In this document: in pieces, positions 12,179 to 21,334 of the stretch | Layout of the letters: each line of letters opens with the position of its first letter | Numbering within the stretch: position 1 is the stretch's first letter | Origin: Pseudomonas alkylphenolica | GTDB lineage: Bacteria > Pseudomonadota > Gammaproteobacteria > Pseudomonadales > Pseudomonadaceae | DNA: 64,000 nucleotides | Direction: 5' to 3' | NCBI RefSeq assembly: GCF_016009175.1 | Contig: NZ_JADUCM010000012.1 | Coordinates: 1-64,000, forward strand | Translations under genes and position numbers: made by a program | The notes under the pieces: generated by a model | The model's input: the letters and a program-made list of their open reading frames with translations, nothing else | Databases searched by the model: none | Told to the model about the DNA's origin: nothing

Positions 12179-13318
12179 ATGTACCGTTTTTTTGAGCAGC
12201 TGGGCGCCAGGATTGCAGCGTCGTTCGTCAGTCGGGAGCGTCCACCGGACCGGGTCTGGCAATGCCAGTGCGGGCAGTCGGTGTTCTTTCGCAACAGTCA
12301 GTGCCTGGCATGCCAGACGGCGCTGGGCTACTGGCCACCGGGCAATCGGGTCGCCAGCCTGCTGCCCGGTGCCAGCGAGGGTGTCTGGCTGCTCGACGGC
12401 GAACCGGACGCGGGCGCACTGCGCCGCTGTGCCAACCTCGATACGCCAGCGGCCTGCAACTGGCTGCTGAGCGCTGACGAGTCCGACAGCTTTTGCCTGG
12501 CCTGTCGCCTGAACCGGACCATTCCGGACCTGTCGGTGACCGACAATCCCCCGCGCTGGCGTAAGCTGGAGACCGCCAAGCGCCGCCTGGTGGCGCAATT
12601 GCTGCACCTTGGCTTGCCGGTCGAGCCCAAGCAGGAAGGCGAGGGCGCAGGGCTGGCATTCGACTTCCTGGGCGTCGACCTGGAAGGCAATGCGCCGGTC
12701 ACCGGTCATGCCAATGGCCTGATCACCCTGGATGTACGTGAAGCCGATGACGACTGGCGTGAGCGGGTGCGCGTGCAGTTGCACGAACCCTATCGAACCC
12801 TGCTCGGCCATTTGCGTCACGAGGTGGGGCACTATTACTGGGACCGTCTGATCGCCAGCAGTGGCTGGCTTGAAGGCTATCGCGCGCTGTTCGGCGATGA
12901 GCGCGAAAGCTACAGCGACGCGCTGGAGCGCCACTATCAACAAGGCGCACCGAGTGATTGGGCTGCAGCCCATGTCAGTGCCTATGCGACCATGCACCCC
13001 TGGGAAGACTGGGCAGAAACCTGGGCGCACTACCTGCACATGACCGATGCCCTCGACACCGCGCTGGCGCTGGGCATGAACGCGAGCAGCCTGGAACTCG
13101 ACTATCCGCCGTTCAAGCGTCAGGACCTGTACCGTCCGGACGACCCCGAGGCTGATCTGTTCCTGGCGTTTATCAATGCCTGGATCGAGCTTTCAGCGAT
13201 GCTCAATGAGCTGTCACGGAGCATGGGGCAAGTGGATTTCTACCCGTTCATCCTCAGCACGCCGGTGGTCGCCAAGCTGCACTTTATCCACCTGGTGGTT
13301 CAGGGGCGGGCCGCCTGA
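12179..13318 (+). CDS. Putative zinc metallopeptidase with N-terminal zinc ribbon
   Basis: A 379-residue protein of a conserved but uncharacterised family. The N-terminus has zinc-ribbon-like cysteines (CQCGQSVFFRNSQCLAC, about residues 29-45), with more paired cysteines near 95 and 110 (FCLAC). The C-terminal half has HEVGHYYW with HEXXH at 214-218. A downstream EDWAETWAHY segment probably supplies the third metal ligand. No signal peptide or membrane helix is visible, so it is likely cytoplasmic. The ATG has an AGGAG ribosome-binding site. The substrate is unknown and nothing nearby indicates one. Confidence 0.75.
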   Translation: MYRFFEQLGARIAASFVSRERPPDRVWQCQCGQSVFFRNSQCLACQTALGYWPPGNRVASLLPGASEGVWLLDGEPDAGALRRCANLDTPAACNWLLSADESDSFCLACRLNRTIPDLSVTDNPPRWRKLETAKRRLVAQLLHLGLPVEPKQEGEGAGLAFDFLGVDLEGNAPVTGHANGLITLDVREADDDWRERVRVQLHEPYRTLLGHLRHEVGHYYWDRLIASSGWLEGYRALFGDERESYSDALERHYQQGAPSDWAAAHVSAYATMHPWEDWAETWAHYLHMTDALDTALALGMNASSLELDYPPFKRQDLYRPDDPEADLFLAFINAWIELSAMLNELSRSMGQVDFYPFILSTPVVAKLHFIHLVVQGRAA

Positions 13319-13364
13319 GTGTCACAAGTACTTGAGCCAGAGTGGTTTTTTCGCAACGGGGAGG

Positions 13365-13392
13365 TTGTATCTTGGCGCCAGACCGGTACAAT
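13365..13392 (+). promoter_or_regulatory. Sigma-70 promoter of the 4.5S RNA gene
   Basis: TTGTAT (13365-13370) and TACAAT (13387-13392) are separated by 16 bp, just upstream of the SRP RNA. Transcription would start near 13400, giving a short 5' leader that must be trimmed from the mature RNA. Confidence 0.6.
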
Positions 13393-13424
13393 GGCCCCGC
13401 TCGCTGCCAGGCGAGTGTTGTTAT

Positions 13425-13534
13425 GGTGACCCCATCGGTCCCCCCGCAACGATTACCCGTTAACCTGGTCAGGCCCGGAAGGGAGCAGCCACAGCGGGAA
13501 CATTGTGTGCCGGGGTGTGGCTGGTGGGGTTGCC
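13425..13534 (+). ncRNA. ffs: Signal recognition particle RNA (4.5S RNA)
   Basis: The RNA pairs with Ffh to target nascent membrane proteins. The diagnostic apical core is present: ACCTGGTCAGGCCCGGAAGG followed by GAGCAGCCACAGCGGG (about 13462-13498), with the GGAA tetraloop. The ends fold back, GGTGACCCCA (from 13425) pairing with TGGGGTTGCC (to 13534). A TCAAGC/GCTTGA hairpin at 13543-13559 may act in termination. Exact 5' and 3' ends are inferred from pairing. The gene lies just upstream of dnaX across one opposite-strand gene. Confidence 0.93.
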
Positions 13535-13582
13535 TCCATTCTTCAAGCCTTGCGCTTGATTCTGCTTCAGCATCCTTCTTGT

Positions 13583-14374
13583 TTACTCGTTATCGTCGGC
13601 CTTGCGTCCTGTCGCGGCAGTATGTGTCTGGCTCTCCAGTACGCCCGTGTGATGCTGAACGATCCGTTCGATCTCCCCCGACATCTTCATGATCAGCAGT
13701 TCGCGCAAAATGCTTTGTGTCGGCACTTCGGGATCATTGCGTACATAACAGCTCAGCGCCTGTTCTTCGAGCAGTGCGACCGGTTTCAGACGGCGGCCCG
13801 GCGGTTGGGAGCGATTGAACCAGTCCAGGCTCATCTGGCTGCTCACTGCATAGTGGTAGCGCCCGGCCTGCAGCTTTTCCAGAACCTGCTGCTGGTTGCG
13901 TGCGTCGTCGCGGGCAAAATGCGCGTTGTCGAATTCTGCCTGCAGGGTGGCATAGCGGTAGCCGAGCACGGTGCCGATGGTCTGGCTGGGCAGGTCGCTC
14001 AGCGCAGCAGGGGTGGTTTCCTGGTGGCGGGCCACCAGCCAGTCGCGCTGCTCGAACAGCGGCAGGCTCCAGGTGAAGTTGCCCGACTGGCTACCTAGCC
14101 ACGAGGGCATGACAAAACAGCGGACATCGACACTGCCACGCTCCATGGCGGCCTGTATGCGCAGGCGTGCCAGCACATGGAACTCGGGGCGGCGCTGGAC
14201 GCGGGCGGCCAGGGTGCTCATCAGGTCGAACATGATGCCGTCGACAGGCTGATTGTTCTCGATGCGCACCAGCGGCATGGCCCAGCTCTCTGCAATGGCA
14301 AAGCGCAGGGGTGGCAGTTCATTGGCTGGCAGGTGGCCGACGTACAGCAGCAACAGGCTTAAAACCCAACGCAT
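13583..14374 (-). CDS. Orphan periplasmic solute-binding protein (family 3 type)
   Basis: A 263-residue protein starting at ATG 14374-14372, chosen because GGGAGAGG stands 4-10 nt upstream and the start is followed at once by a signal peptide (MRWVLSLLLLYVGHLPANE). The mature part resembles SBP_bac_3 periplasmic proteins (LPPLRFAIAESWAMPLVRIENNQ, GIMFDLMSTLAARV, GTVLGYRY). No permease, ATPase or chemoreceptor is adjacent, so the partner and ligand are unknown. It is convergent with ffs and divergent from dnaX. Confidence 0.8.
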   Translation of the reverse strand: MRWVLSLLLLYVGHLPANELPPLRFAIAESWAMPLVRIENNQPVDGIMFDLMSTLAARVQRRPEFHVLARLRIQAAMERGSVDVRCFVMPSWLGSQSGNFTWSLPLFEQRDWLVARHQETTPAALSDLPSQTIGTVLGYRYATLQAEFDNAHFARDDARNQQQVLEKLQAGRYHYAVSSQMSLDWFNRSQPPGRRLKPVALLEEQALSCYVRNDPEVPTQSILRELLIMKMSGEIERIVQHHTGVLESQTHTAATGRKADDNE

Positions 14375-14503
14375 CAGCCTCTCCCTGTCTGGCATACGCA
14401 TCCTGGCGAACAAAGCTTAGTCGTTGTACTGCTTAGCGGATGCAATTTCAGGCCTGCTCCGCTACGATTAGCGGTCTTTGGTCTATCAATTTGACGGTTT
14501 TCG

Positions 14504-16579
14504 ATGAGTTATCAGGTTCTTGCACGTAAATGGCGTCCGCGCTCGTTCCGCGAAATGGTCGGCCAGACCCATGTGCTCAAGGCTTTGATCAACGCACTGG
14601 ATAACCAGCGCCTGCACCATGCCTACCTGTTCACCGGTACCCGTGGCGTGGGCAAGACTACCATTGCGCGGATCATCGCCAAGTGCCTGAACTGCGAAAC
14701 CGGCATCACCTCGACCCCGTGCGGCACCTGTTCGGTGTGCCGGGAGATCGATGAAGGGCGTTTCGTTGACCTGATCGAAATCGACGCCGCCAGCCGCACC
14801 AAGGTCGAAGACACCCGCGAGCTGCTCGACAATGTGCAGTACGCGCCAAGCCGTGGTCGCTTCAAGGTCTACCTGATCGACGAAGTGCACATGCTGTCCA
14901 GTCACTCGTTCAACGCCTTGCTCAAGACGCTGGAAGAGCCGCCGCCCTACGTCAAGTTCATCCTCGCCACCACCGACCCACAGAAGCTGCCGGCGACCAT
15001 TCTGTCGCGCTGCCTGCAGTTCTCCCTGAAGAACATGACCCCCGAGCGGGTGGTCGAGCACCTGAGCCATGTGCTCAGCGCCGAGAACGTGCCGTTCGAA
15101 GACGATGCCCTGTGGTTGCTCGGGCGTGCCGCCGACGGTTCGATGCGTGATGCCATGAGCCTCACCGACCAGGCCATCGCCTTTGGCGAAGGCAAGGTAC
15201 TGGCGGCCGATGTGCGCGCCATGCTCGGCACCCTCGATCATGGTCAGGTCTATGGTGTCCTGCAGGCATTGCTCGAAGGCGATGCGCGGGCCTTGCTTGA
15301 AGCGGTTCGTCACCTGGCAGAGCAGGGGCCGGACTGGAGCGGTGTGCTGGCGGAAATGCTCAATGTGCTGCACCGCGTCGCCATTGCCCAGGCCTTGCCC
15401 GAGGCCGTGGACAACGGTCAGGGCGATCGTGACCGGGTGCTGGCCCTGGCTCAGGCATTGCCGGCCGAAGATGTGCAGTTCTATTACCAGATGGGCCTGA
15501 TCGGCCGCCGCGACCTGCCACTGGCCCCGGATCCGCGGGGCGGCTTCGAGATGGTCTTGCTGCGGATGTTGGCGTTCCGCCCGGCCGATACCGACGATGC
15601 ACCGAAACCGGTACTAAAGCCGGTGGGGATCAGCCAGGCCACAGCTGATTCTGCAAATAGCGTGGCAGCAGCCGAACCGGCTGCGCCGGCGGTAGTCCAG
15701 GCGCCAGTAGCCCAGCCTGCGGTCGTTGTCGCCGAGCCTGCAGCCATTGCCCCTGAGCCTGAAGCTGAGCCTGAGCCGGTTGTGCAACCCGAACCGGTCG
15801 AAGCCGCGGCGCCAGCGCCCGAGCCTGTCGTCGATCTGCCCTGGAACGACCCTGTCGAGGCTCAGGCCGTTGCCGAGCCCGAAGTCGAGCCTGAGCCCCA
15901 ACCTGAGCCTGAGCCGGTTGTCGCGGCGCCACAGCCCGAACCCGCACCGGTTCAGGCCGCCGCGCGTCACGATGAGCCACCTCACGACGATGGCGTTGGC
16001 TACAGCCCTGCCGGCATGGAGCGCGACGACGAGCCACCGCTGGACGAAGATTACTACGAGCCGGAAATGGATCCGGCCAGCTACAGTTATCTGGATGAGC
16101 TGGCGATCGAGCATGTGCACGAAGAGGCGCCTGTCGCTGCCCCTGAACCCATGCCGGCGGCGATGCCGGCCACCGGGCTGGCGCTGCAATGGCTGGAATT
16201 ATTCCCGCAGTTGCCGATCTCCGGGATGACCGGCAGTATCGCCGCCAACTGTACGCTGATGGCCGCAGACGGCGATGACTGGCTGCTGCACCTGGACCCT
16301 GCGCACAGTGCGCTGTTCAATGCCACGCAACAACGGCGCCTGAACGATGCCCTGAACCAGCATTTCGGGCGCACGCTGAAGCTGACCATCGAGCTGATTC
16401 GCCCGGAGCAGGAAACCCCGGCCCAGGCGGCAGCCCGCAAGCGTGCCGAGCGTCAGGGCGAGGCCGAGGCTTCGATCGAGTCCGACCCGCTTATCCAGCA
16501 AATGATCAAGCAGTTTGGCGCCATGGTTCGACACGATACCATTGAGCCTGTAGACGCCCCGGTAACCCAGGGCGAATGA
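14504..16579 (+). CDS. dnaX: DNA polymerase III subunits gamma/tau
   Basis: DnaX is the clamp-loader ATPase that also links the core polymerases to DnaB. The 691-residue protein has an AAA+ domain with Walker A GTRGVGKTT (about 45-53), a four-Cys zinc site (CLNCETGITSTPCGTCSVC), Walker B LIDEVHMLS, and sensor SRC. A low-complexity Pro/Glu/Ala/Val linker (about 365-500, many EPEPEP units) precedes a conserved C-terminal tau domain. I saw no A-AAA-AAG slippage site near the end of the AAA+ core, so a separate gamma by frameshift is not evident. Confidence 0.96.
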   Translation: MSYQVLARKWRPRSFREMVGQTHVLKALINALDNQRLHHAYLFTGTRGVGKTTIARIIAKCLNCETGITSTPCGTCSVCREIDEGRFVDLIEIDAASRTKVEDTRELLDNVQYAPSRGRFKVYLIDEVHMLSSHSFNALLKTLEEPPPYVKFILATTDPQKLPATILSRCLQFSLKNMTPERVVEHLSHVLSAENVPFEDDALWLLGRAADGSMRDAMSLTDQAIAFGEGKVLAADVRAMLGTLDHGQVYGVLQALLEGDARALLEAVRHLAEQGPDWSGVLAEMLNVLHRVAIAQALPEAVDNGQGDRDRVLALAQALPAEDVQFYYQMGLIGRRDLPLAPDPRGGFEMVLLRMLAFRPADTDDAPKPVLKPVGISQATADSANSVAAAEPAAPAVVQAPVAQPAVVVAEPAAIAPEPEAEPEPVVQPEPVEAAAPAPEPVVDLPWNDPVEAQAVAEPEVEPEPQPEPEPVVAAPQPEPAPVQAAARHDEPPHDDGVGYSPAGMERDDEPPLDEDYYEPEMDPASYSYLDELAIEHVHEEAPVAAPEPMPAAMPATGLALQWLELFPQLPISGMTGSIAANCTLMAADGDDWLLHLDPAHSALFNATQQRRLNDALNQHFGRTLKLTIELIRPEQETPAQAAARKRAERQGEAEASIESDPLIQQMIKQFGAMVRHDTIEPVDAPVTQGE

Positions 16580-16648
16580 CCGAATGACACAAGCGGCCCG
16601 GGCATGACCCTCGCCGCACCCCGTAAGTCTAAATTTGAGGTGATCCCC

Positions 16649-16975
16649 ATGATGAAAGGTGGCATGGCCGGCCTGATGAAGCAGGCCCAGCAGATGCAGG
16701 AAAAAATGGCCAAGATGCAGGAAGAACTGGCCAACGCCGAAGTGACTGGCCAATCGGGCGCCGGCCTGGTCAGTGTGGTGATGACCGGTCGTCACGACGT
16801 CAAGCGCATCAGCCTGGACGACAGCCTGATGCAGGAAGACAAAGAGGTTCTCGAGGACCTGATCGCCGCCGCCGTCAACGACGCGGTGCGTAAAGTCGAG
16901 CAGAACAGCCAGGACAAGATGGGCAGCATGACTGCCGGCATGCAGCTGCCACCTGGCTTCAAGATGCCGTTCTGA
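16649..16975 (+). CDS. YbaB/EbfC family nucleoid-associated protein
   Basis: A 108-residue DNA-binding protein that forms tweezer-like dimers. The start is the ATGATG at 16649, preceded by GAGGTGATC. An upstream in-frame ATG lacks a ribosome-binding site. The sequence [20 protein letters not shown] and the Met/Gln-rich first helix are diagnostic. It sits between dnaX and recR, the classical dnaX-ybaB-recR arrangement, which fits a role linked to replication or recombination. Confidence 0.95.
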   Translation: MMKGGMAGLMKQAQQMQEKMAKMQEELANAEVTGQSGAGLVSVVMTGRHDVKRISLDDSLMQEDKEVLEDLIAAAVNDAVRKVEQNSQDKMGSMTAGMQLPPGFKMPF

Positions 16976-16997
16976 AGCAACTCCGTAGTACCCTCGG

Positions 16998-17028
16998 TGG
17001 GAGCACGGCTGTGAGGCCGTTGCTCCCA
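16998..17028. repeat. REP-like hairpin between ybaB and recR
   Basis: TGGGAGCA-CGGC (16998-17009) pairs with GCCG-T-TGCTCCCA (17016-17028), with one bulged T. It may terminate or protect ybaB mRNA ahead of recR. Confidence 0.6.
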
Positions 17029-17069
17029 TTGTCGTTTTCCGGCTTTATTGAATTTTCAGGCTAATGACC

Positions 17070-17672
17070 ATGAGCTTCAGTCCTCTGATTCGCCAACTGA
17101 TCGATGCCCTGCGTACGCTGCCGGGTGTCGGCCAGAAAACCGCTCAGCGCATGGCTCTGCAATTGCTGGAGCGTGACCGCAGCGGCGGGCTGCGCCTGGC
17201 GCAGGCCTTGAGCCAGGCCATGGAAGGGGTCGGCCATTGCCGTCAGTGCCGTACCTTGACCGAGCAGGAGTTGTGCCCGCAATGCGCGGACCCGCGTCGG
17301 GACGACACGCTGTTGTGCGTGGTCGAAGGGCCGATGGATGTCTATGCGGTGGAGCAGACCGGTTACCGTGGTCGCTATTTCGTGCTCAAGGGGCATTTGT
17401 CGCCGCTCGATGGCCTTGGCCCGGATGCGATTGGCATTCCGCAACTGATGGCGCGTATCGAGGCGCAGGGCAGCTTCACCGAGGTGATCCTGGCCACCAA
17501 CCCGACGGTGGAAGGTGAGGCGACGGCGCATTACATCGCGCAGCTTTTGGCCGACAAAGGCCTGGTGGCCTCGCGTATTGCCCATGGCGTGCCGTTGGGT
17601 GGTGAACTGGAACTGGTGGACGGCGGGACGCTGGCGCACTCCTTTGCGGGGCGCAAGCCGATTGCACTGTGA
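17070..17672 (+). CDS. recR: Recombination mediator RecR
   Basis: RecR works with RecO and RecF to load RecA onto SSB-coated gaps. The 200-residue protein has an N-terminal helix-hairpin-helix ([13 protein letters not shown]), a C4 zinc finger ([16 protein letters not shown]), a Toprim domain ([15 protein letters not shown]...[12 protein letters not shown]) and a C-terminal Walker B-like end ([12 protein letters not shown]). I take the second of two close ATGs, at 17070, because the AGG at 17058-17060 is 9 nt upstream; the ATG at 17064 would leave only 3 nt. Confidence 0.96.
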   Translation: MSFSPLIRQLIDALRTLPGVGQKTAQRMALQLLERDRSGGLRLAQALSQAMEGVGHCRQCRTLTEQELCPQCADPRRDDTLLCVVEGPMDVYAVEQTGYRGRYFVLKGHLSPLDGLGPDAIGIPQLMARIEAQGSFTEVILATNPTVEGEATAHYIAQLLADKGLVASRIAHGVPLGGELELVDGGTLAHSFAGRKPIAL

Positions 17673-17697
17673 ACTAAGGGCCTCTTTGCGCTACGGT

Positions 17698-18342
17698 GAG
17701 CTTATCCGTTCCCTGTAGCGCTGCTGATGGCGCCTTCCGCCCTTACGGTGGCCTACTTTTTTCTTGGAAAAAGTAGGCAAAACCGCCTGCTCCTGCATAC
17801 GGCCCTGCGCTTCGCTCCGGGTCCCTTCGCTCCGGCGCCCTCCAGGGGCATCGCGGCCTACGACTTGCTTCGCCAAGTCTCCGGCTCGCGAACTTCGGCC
17901 AAGGCCGAAGGGTGCTGCGCACCAGCCCCCTCCGGACACCTCCACTCAGCCTCCTGAAGTCGCAAAAGCAATCCGCGGCGCCGATACGGGCGCATCTTCG
18001 AAATCAAAAAGCTGACTCGCTGTTGATCTTGATCCGGCTTTTGATTTAGATCTTTATGCACGCAAGTTCAGACGCCGCAAACTGCGACTTCAGGAGGCTG
18101 AGTGGAGGTACCTGTAGGGGCAGTGCGCAGCACCTTCGGCGAAGCCGAAGACGCGAGATGTAGACTTGGCGAAGCAAGTCGTAGGCCGCGTGGCCCCGGA
18201 AGGTGCCGGAGGGAAGGGACCCGGAGCGAAGCGTAGGGCCGTATGCAGGAGCGAGCGGCTTTGCCTACTTTCCCCAAGAGGAAAGTAGGCCGCCGTAAGG
18301 GCGGAAGGGGCCGTAAGCGGCGCCCATTGAATGGATAAGCTC
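17698..18342. repeat. Large nested inverted repeat (arms about 265 bp) in the recR-apt gap
   Basis: The gap 17673-18369 contains no convincing gene. Left arm 17698-17965 and right arm 18082-18342 are imperfect reverse complements: both ends read GAGCTTATCC, and both inner ends read CTCCTGAAGTCGCA. The centre continues with AAATCAAAA (18001-18009) facing TTTTGATTT (18039-18047). Each arm carries three local hairpins: GCCTAC...GTAGGC (17751-17778 and 18263-18290), CTTCGGC...GCCGAAG (17893-17910 and 18134-18150), and GACTTG...CAAGTC (17862-17879 and 18163-18180). Open frames across it look like chance translation of the repeat. I infer a dispersed intergenic repeat family of pseudomonads; its function is unknown. 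Confidence 0.85.
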
Positions 18343-18369
18343 GCAGCCTGAACCCCAAGAATCAATTAT

Positions 18370-18918
18370 TTAGCGTTCGCTCAGCGAGAACTCGGTCAGG
18401 CAGAAAGTCGGCACACCCAGCGATTGCAGCTTCTGCGAACCACCCAGCTCCGGCAGGTCAATGATCGCCGCCGCCTCGAACACCTGTGCGCCCATGCGGC
18501 GCACCAGGTTGGTGGCGGCCACGAAGGTGCCACCGGTGGCAATCAGGTCATCGAAAATCAGTACCGCGTCGCCTTCGCACAGGCTGTCGGCGTGCACTTC
18601 GAGGAAGGCTTCACCGTATTCGGTCTGGTAGCCTTCGGCGAGTACGTCGGCAGGCAGTTTGCCCTGCTTGCGGAACAGGATCAGCGGCTTGTTCAGCTGG
18701 TGGGCGATGATCGAGCCAATCAGGAAGCCGCGGGCATCCATGGCGCCGATATGGCTGAATTCGGCCTCGACATAACGCTCGATGAAGGCGTCGGCCACAT
18801 GGCGCAAGCCGCGTGGTGACTGGAACAGCGGGGTAATGTCACGAAAGATCACGCCGGGCTTGGGGAAATCCGGAACCGGGCGAATCAGGGCTTTGAGGTC
18901 GAAAGTGTCGCTGTGCAT
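18370..18918 (-). CDS. apt: Adenine phosphoribosyltransferase
   Basis: Apt salvages adenine to AMP using PRPP. The 182-residue length is standard. The sequence shows the N-terminal [20 protein letters not shown] motif, DARGFLIG, and the PRPP-binding loop [14 protein letters not shown]. It lies 54 bp downstream of anr on the same strand and may be co-transcribed. Its downstream side faces the large inverted repeat. Confidence 0.97.
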   Translation of the reverse strand: MHSDTFDLKALIRPVPDFPKPGVIFRDITPLFQSPRGLRHVADAFIERYVEAEFSHIGAMDARGFLIGSIIAHQLNKPLILFRKQGKLPADVLAEGYQTEYGEAFLEVHADSLCEGDAVLIFDDLIATGGTFVAATNLVRRMGAQVFEAAAIIDLPELGGSQKLQSLGVPTFCLTEFSLSER

Positions 18919-18972
18919 GAGGCGGGTATCCTGAGAAACGAATACCCGCCAGTATACCTGTATCCGGAGAAA

Positions 18973-19707
18973 TCAGCTGTCCAGCGAGCCGCCGGCCAGC
19001 GCACACAGCTGGATCGGGTCGAGGATGTGGATTTCCTTGCCTTCGGCGGCGATCAGGCCGTTTTGCTGAAAGCGGGTGAAAACGCGTGAAACAGTTTCTA
19101 CCGCCAGCCCCAGGTAATTGCCGATTTCGTTGCGCGACATGCTCAGGCGGAACTGATTGGCCGAGTAACCGCGGGCACGGAAGCGCGCCGAGAGGTTGAC
19201 CAGGAAGGTGGCGATACGCTCGTCGGCAGTTTTCTTCGACAGCAGCAGCATCATTTGCTGGTCATCGCGAATCTCGCGGCTCATCACCCGCATCAACTGG
19301 CGGCGCAGTTGCGGCAGTTGCACGGACAGCTCGTCGAGGCGTTCGAAGGGGATCTCGCAGACCGAGGTGGTTTCCTGGGCCTGGGCCGATACCGGGTAGG
19401 CTTCGGTGTCCATGCCGGACAGGCCGACCAGTTCGCTGGGCAGGTGGAAGCCGGTGATCTGTTCCTCACCGCTGTCGCTCAGGCTGAAGGTTTTCAGGGC
19501 GCCGGAGCGCACAGCGTAAACCGAAGAGAAGTTGTCACCCTGACGGAACAGAAACTCGCCTTTTTTCAGCGGTCGCCCACGTTTGACGATTTCGTCCAGT
19601 GCATCCATGTCTTCCATGTTCAACGACAATGGCAGACACAAGGGCGCCAGGCTGCAATCCTTGCAATGGGCCTGGTTGTGGGGGCGCAGTTTGACTGGCT
19701 CTGACAT
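18973..19707 (-). CDS. anr: Anr, FNR-type oxygen-sensing regulator
   Basis: Anr is the Pseudomonas FNR homologue: its [4Fe-4S] cluster is stable only without oxygen, and the dimer then binds TTGAT-N4-ATCAA. The 244-residue protein starts at ATG 19707-19705, with AAGGA upstream. Cluster ligands are Cys15, Cys18, Cys24 and Cys117 ([18 protein letters not shown]). A cNMP-binding fold follows, then a Crp-type helix-turn-helix ([24 protein letters not shown]). Its likely targets hemN and the upstream ccoNOQP set are in this window and carry such boxes. Confidence 0.96.
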   Translation of the reverse strand: MSEPVKLRPHNQAHCKDCSLAPLCLPLSLNMEDMDALDEIVKRGRPLKKGEFLFRQGDNFSSVYAVRSGALKTFSLSDSGEEQITGFHLPSELVGLSGMDTEAYPVSAQAQETTSVCEIPFERLDELSVQLPQLRRQLMRVMSREIRDDQQMMLLLSKKTADERIATFLVNLSARFRARGYSANQFRLSMSRNEIGNYLGLAVETVSRVFTRFQQNGLIAAEGKEIHILDPIQLCALAGGSLDS

Positions 19708-19889
19708 TTCTTCATTCCTTGGTGTAAAGCACACATAAGCCGTAAGGGTAACTCAGGGCATGGGGTTAGGGCCAGTCCGCACCCGGGTAGGGTGCGCTGG
19801 CAGGGGTGCGACTTTTCGTCAGACCCCCTGTCAACATTAAACATAGTGTGCTTTACAAATATCGCTGTAAACAGCGCCGGCGCAGGCGG

Positions 19890-21272
19890 TCAGATGACTC
19901 GGGAGAAGCGCTGCTGGCTGTGCAGCCCAAGGTAGGCGTCAAACACCATGCACACCGAACGCACCAGCAGGCGCCCGGCGGGCAGCACCTGGATGCCCTG
20001 GTTGCTGAGGGTGATCAGCCCGTCCTTGTGCATGGCCTCAAGGGCCGGCCACTCTTCCTTGAAGTAACCACGGAAGTCGAGGGTAAAGGCCTGCTCGATG
20101 GCTTCGAAGTCCAGTTCGAAATGGCAGATCAGTTGCTGGATCACCGCGCGCCGTACGCGGTCGTCGTTGTTGCAGACCAGGCCGCGGTTGGTGGCCAGGT
20201 GGGCACTCGAAAGAGTGTCCTGGTAGTGGTTCAGGTCACTGCTGTTCTGGCAGTACAGGTCGCCGATCTGGCTGATGGCCGACACGCCCAGGCCGATCAG
20301 GTCGCAGTGGCCGTGGGTGGTGTAGCCCTGGAAATTGCGCTGCAGGGTCGACTCTTCCTGGGCGATGGCCAGTTCGTCATCGGGCAGGGCGAAGTGGTCC
20401 ATGCCGATGTAGCGGTAACCGGCTTCGGTCAGTTGTTCGATGGTGCGCTGCAGCATCTGCAGTTTCGCTGCAGGTGCCGGCAGGTCGTTGCTGTCGATGC
20501 GCCGCTGGGGTTTGAAACGTTCCGGCAGGTGGGCGTAGTTGAACACCGAGAGGCGGTCCGGTTGCAGCTTGATCACTTCCTCCACGGTGCGGGCAAAGCC
20601 TTCCGGTGTCTGCTTGGGCAAGCCATAGATCAGGTCGAGGTTGATCGACCGAAACTGCAGGGTACGCGCCGCATCGATGATGGCGCGGGTCTGCTCCAGG
20701 GTTTGCAGGCGGTTGATTGCCCGTTGCACTTCAGGGTCGAGGTCCTGCACGCCGAGGCTGACGCGGTTGAAGCCCAGTTCGCGCAGCAGGCCCATGGTCG
20801 GCCAGTCGGCTTCGCGCGGGTCGATTTCGATGCCATAGTCGCCGGAGTCGTCATCCAGCAGGTTGAAATGCTGGCGCAGGCTGCTCATCAACTGGCGCAG
20901 CTCGACATGGCTGAGAAAGGTCGGGGTGCCGCCGCCGAAATGCAGTTGCTCGACCGTCTGCTTCGGGTCGAGGTGGCAGGCGATCAGCTGGATTTCCTGC
21001 TCCAGGCGCTGCAGATAAGGCTGGGCGCGTGCACGGTCCTTGGTGATGACTTTGTTGCAGGCGCAGTAATAGCAAATGTTCGCGCAGAACGGCACATGCA
21101 CGTACACCGACAGCGGTCGTACGGCGCGGCGACTGTCGCGCAAGGCGTGCAGCAGGTCGAACGAGCCGACTTCACTGTGCAGTTGCATGGCGGTCGGGTA
21201 GGAGGTGTAGCGAGGGCCAGACAAGTCGTAGCGACGGATCAGGTCTTCGTCCCAACGAAGTGCGTCGAGCAT
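19890..21272 (-). CDS. hemN: Oxygen-independent coproporphyrinogen III oxidase
   Basis: HemN is a radical SAM enzyme that converts coproporphyrinogen III to protoporphyrinogen IX when oxygen is scarce, supplying haem for the cbb3 oxidases encoded nearby. The 460-residue protein has PFCANICYYCAC (Cys63, 67, 70 and 72): CxxxCxxC binds the SAM cluster and the extra Cys is typical of true HemN. The FGGGTPTFL and GIEIDPRE motifs and the C-terminal HemN domain are present. A perfect Anr box lies 63-76 bp upstream. Confidence 0.97.
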   Translation of the reverse strand: MLDALRWDEDLIRRYDLSGPRYTSYPTAMQLHSEVGSFDLLHALRDSRRAVRPLSVYVHVPFCANICYYCACNKVITKDRARAQPYLQRLEQEIQLIACHLDPKQTVEQLHFGGGTPTFLSHVELRQLMSSLRQHFNLLDDDSGDYGIEIDPREADWPTMGLLRELGFNRVSLGVQDLDPEVQRAINRLQTLEQTRAIIDAARTLQFRSINLDLIYGLPKQTPEGFARTVEEVIKLQPDRLSVFNYAHLPERFKPQRRIDSNDLPAPAAKLQMLQRTIEQLTEAGYRYIGMDHFALPDDELAIAQEESTLQRNFQGYTTHGHCDLIGLGVSAISQIGDLYCQNSSDLNHYQDTLSSAHLATNRGLVCNNDDRVRRAVIQQLICHFELDFEAIEQAFTLDFRGYFKEEWPALEAMHKDGLITLSNQGIQVLPAGRLLVRSVCMVFDAYLGLHSQQRFSRVI

Positions 21273-21334
21273 GTGGGTAGTCCCTGGAATGAGCAGCAGT
21301 GGGCAAATTCTAGGGGGCAGTGCAAAAGCGCTTG

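Noticed and set aside
13425..13534. tmRNA or tRNA in the gap before the solute-binding protein gene
   Set aside because: The GGTCAGGCCCGGAAGG core and the single long hairpin identify 4.5S SRP RNA. There is no cloverleaf or tag-coding segment.
14504..16579. Programmed frameshift in dnaX producing a separate gamma subunit
   Set aside because: I found no A-rich slippery heptamer with a downstream stem-loop near the end of the AAA+ core. The long Pro/Glu linker alone is not evidence.
17698..18342. CRISPR array or insertion sequence in the recR-apt gap
   Set aside because: There are no evenly spaced direct repeats with unique spacers, no transposase frame and no target-site duplication that I can see. 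The structure is a two-arm inverted repeat.
17727..18365. Several 60-100 codon frames within the recR-apt inverted repeat
   Set aside because: Frames from the two arms are similar because the arms are inverted copies. None has a ribosome-binding site or domain, and the sequence is explained by the hairpin repeats.
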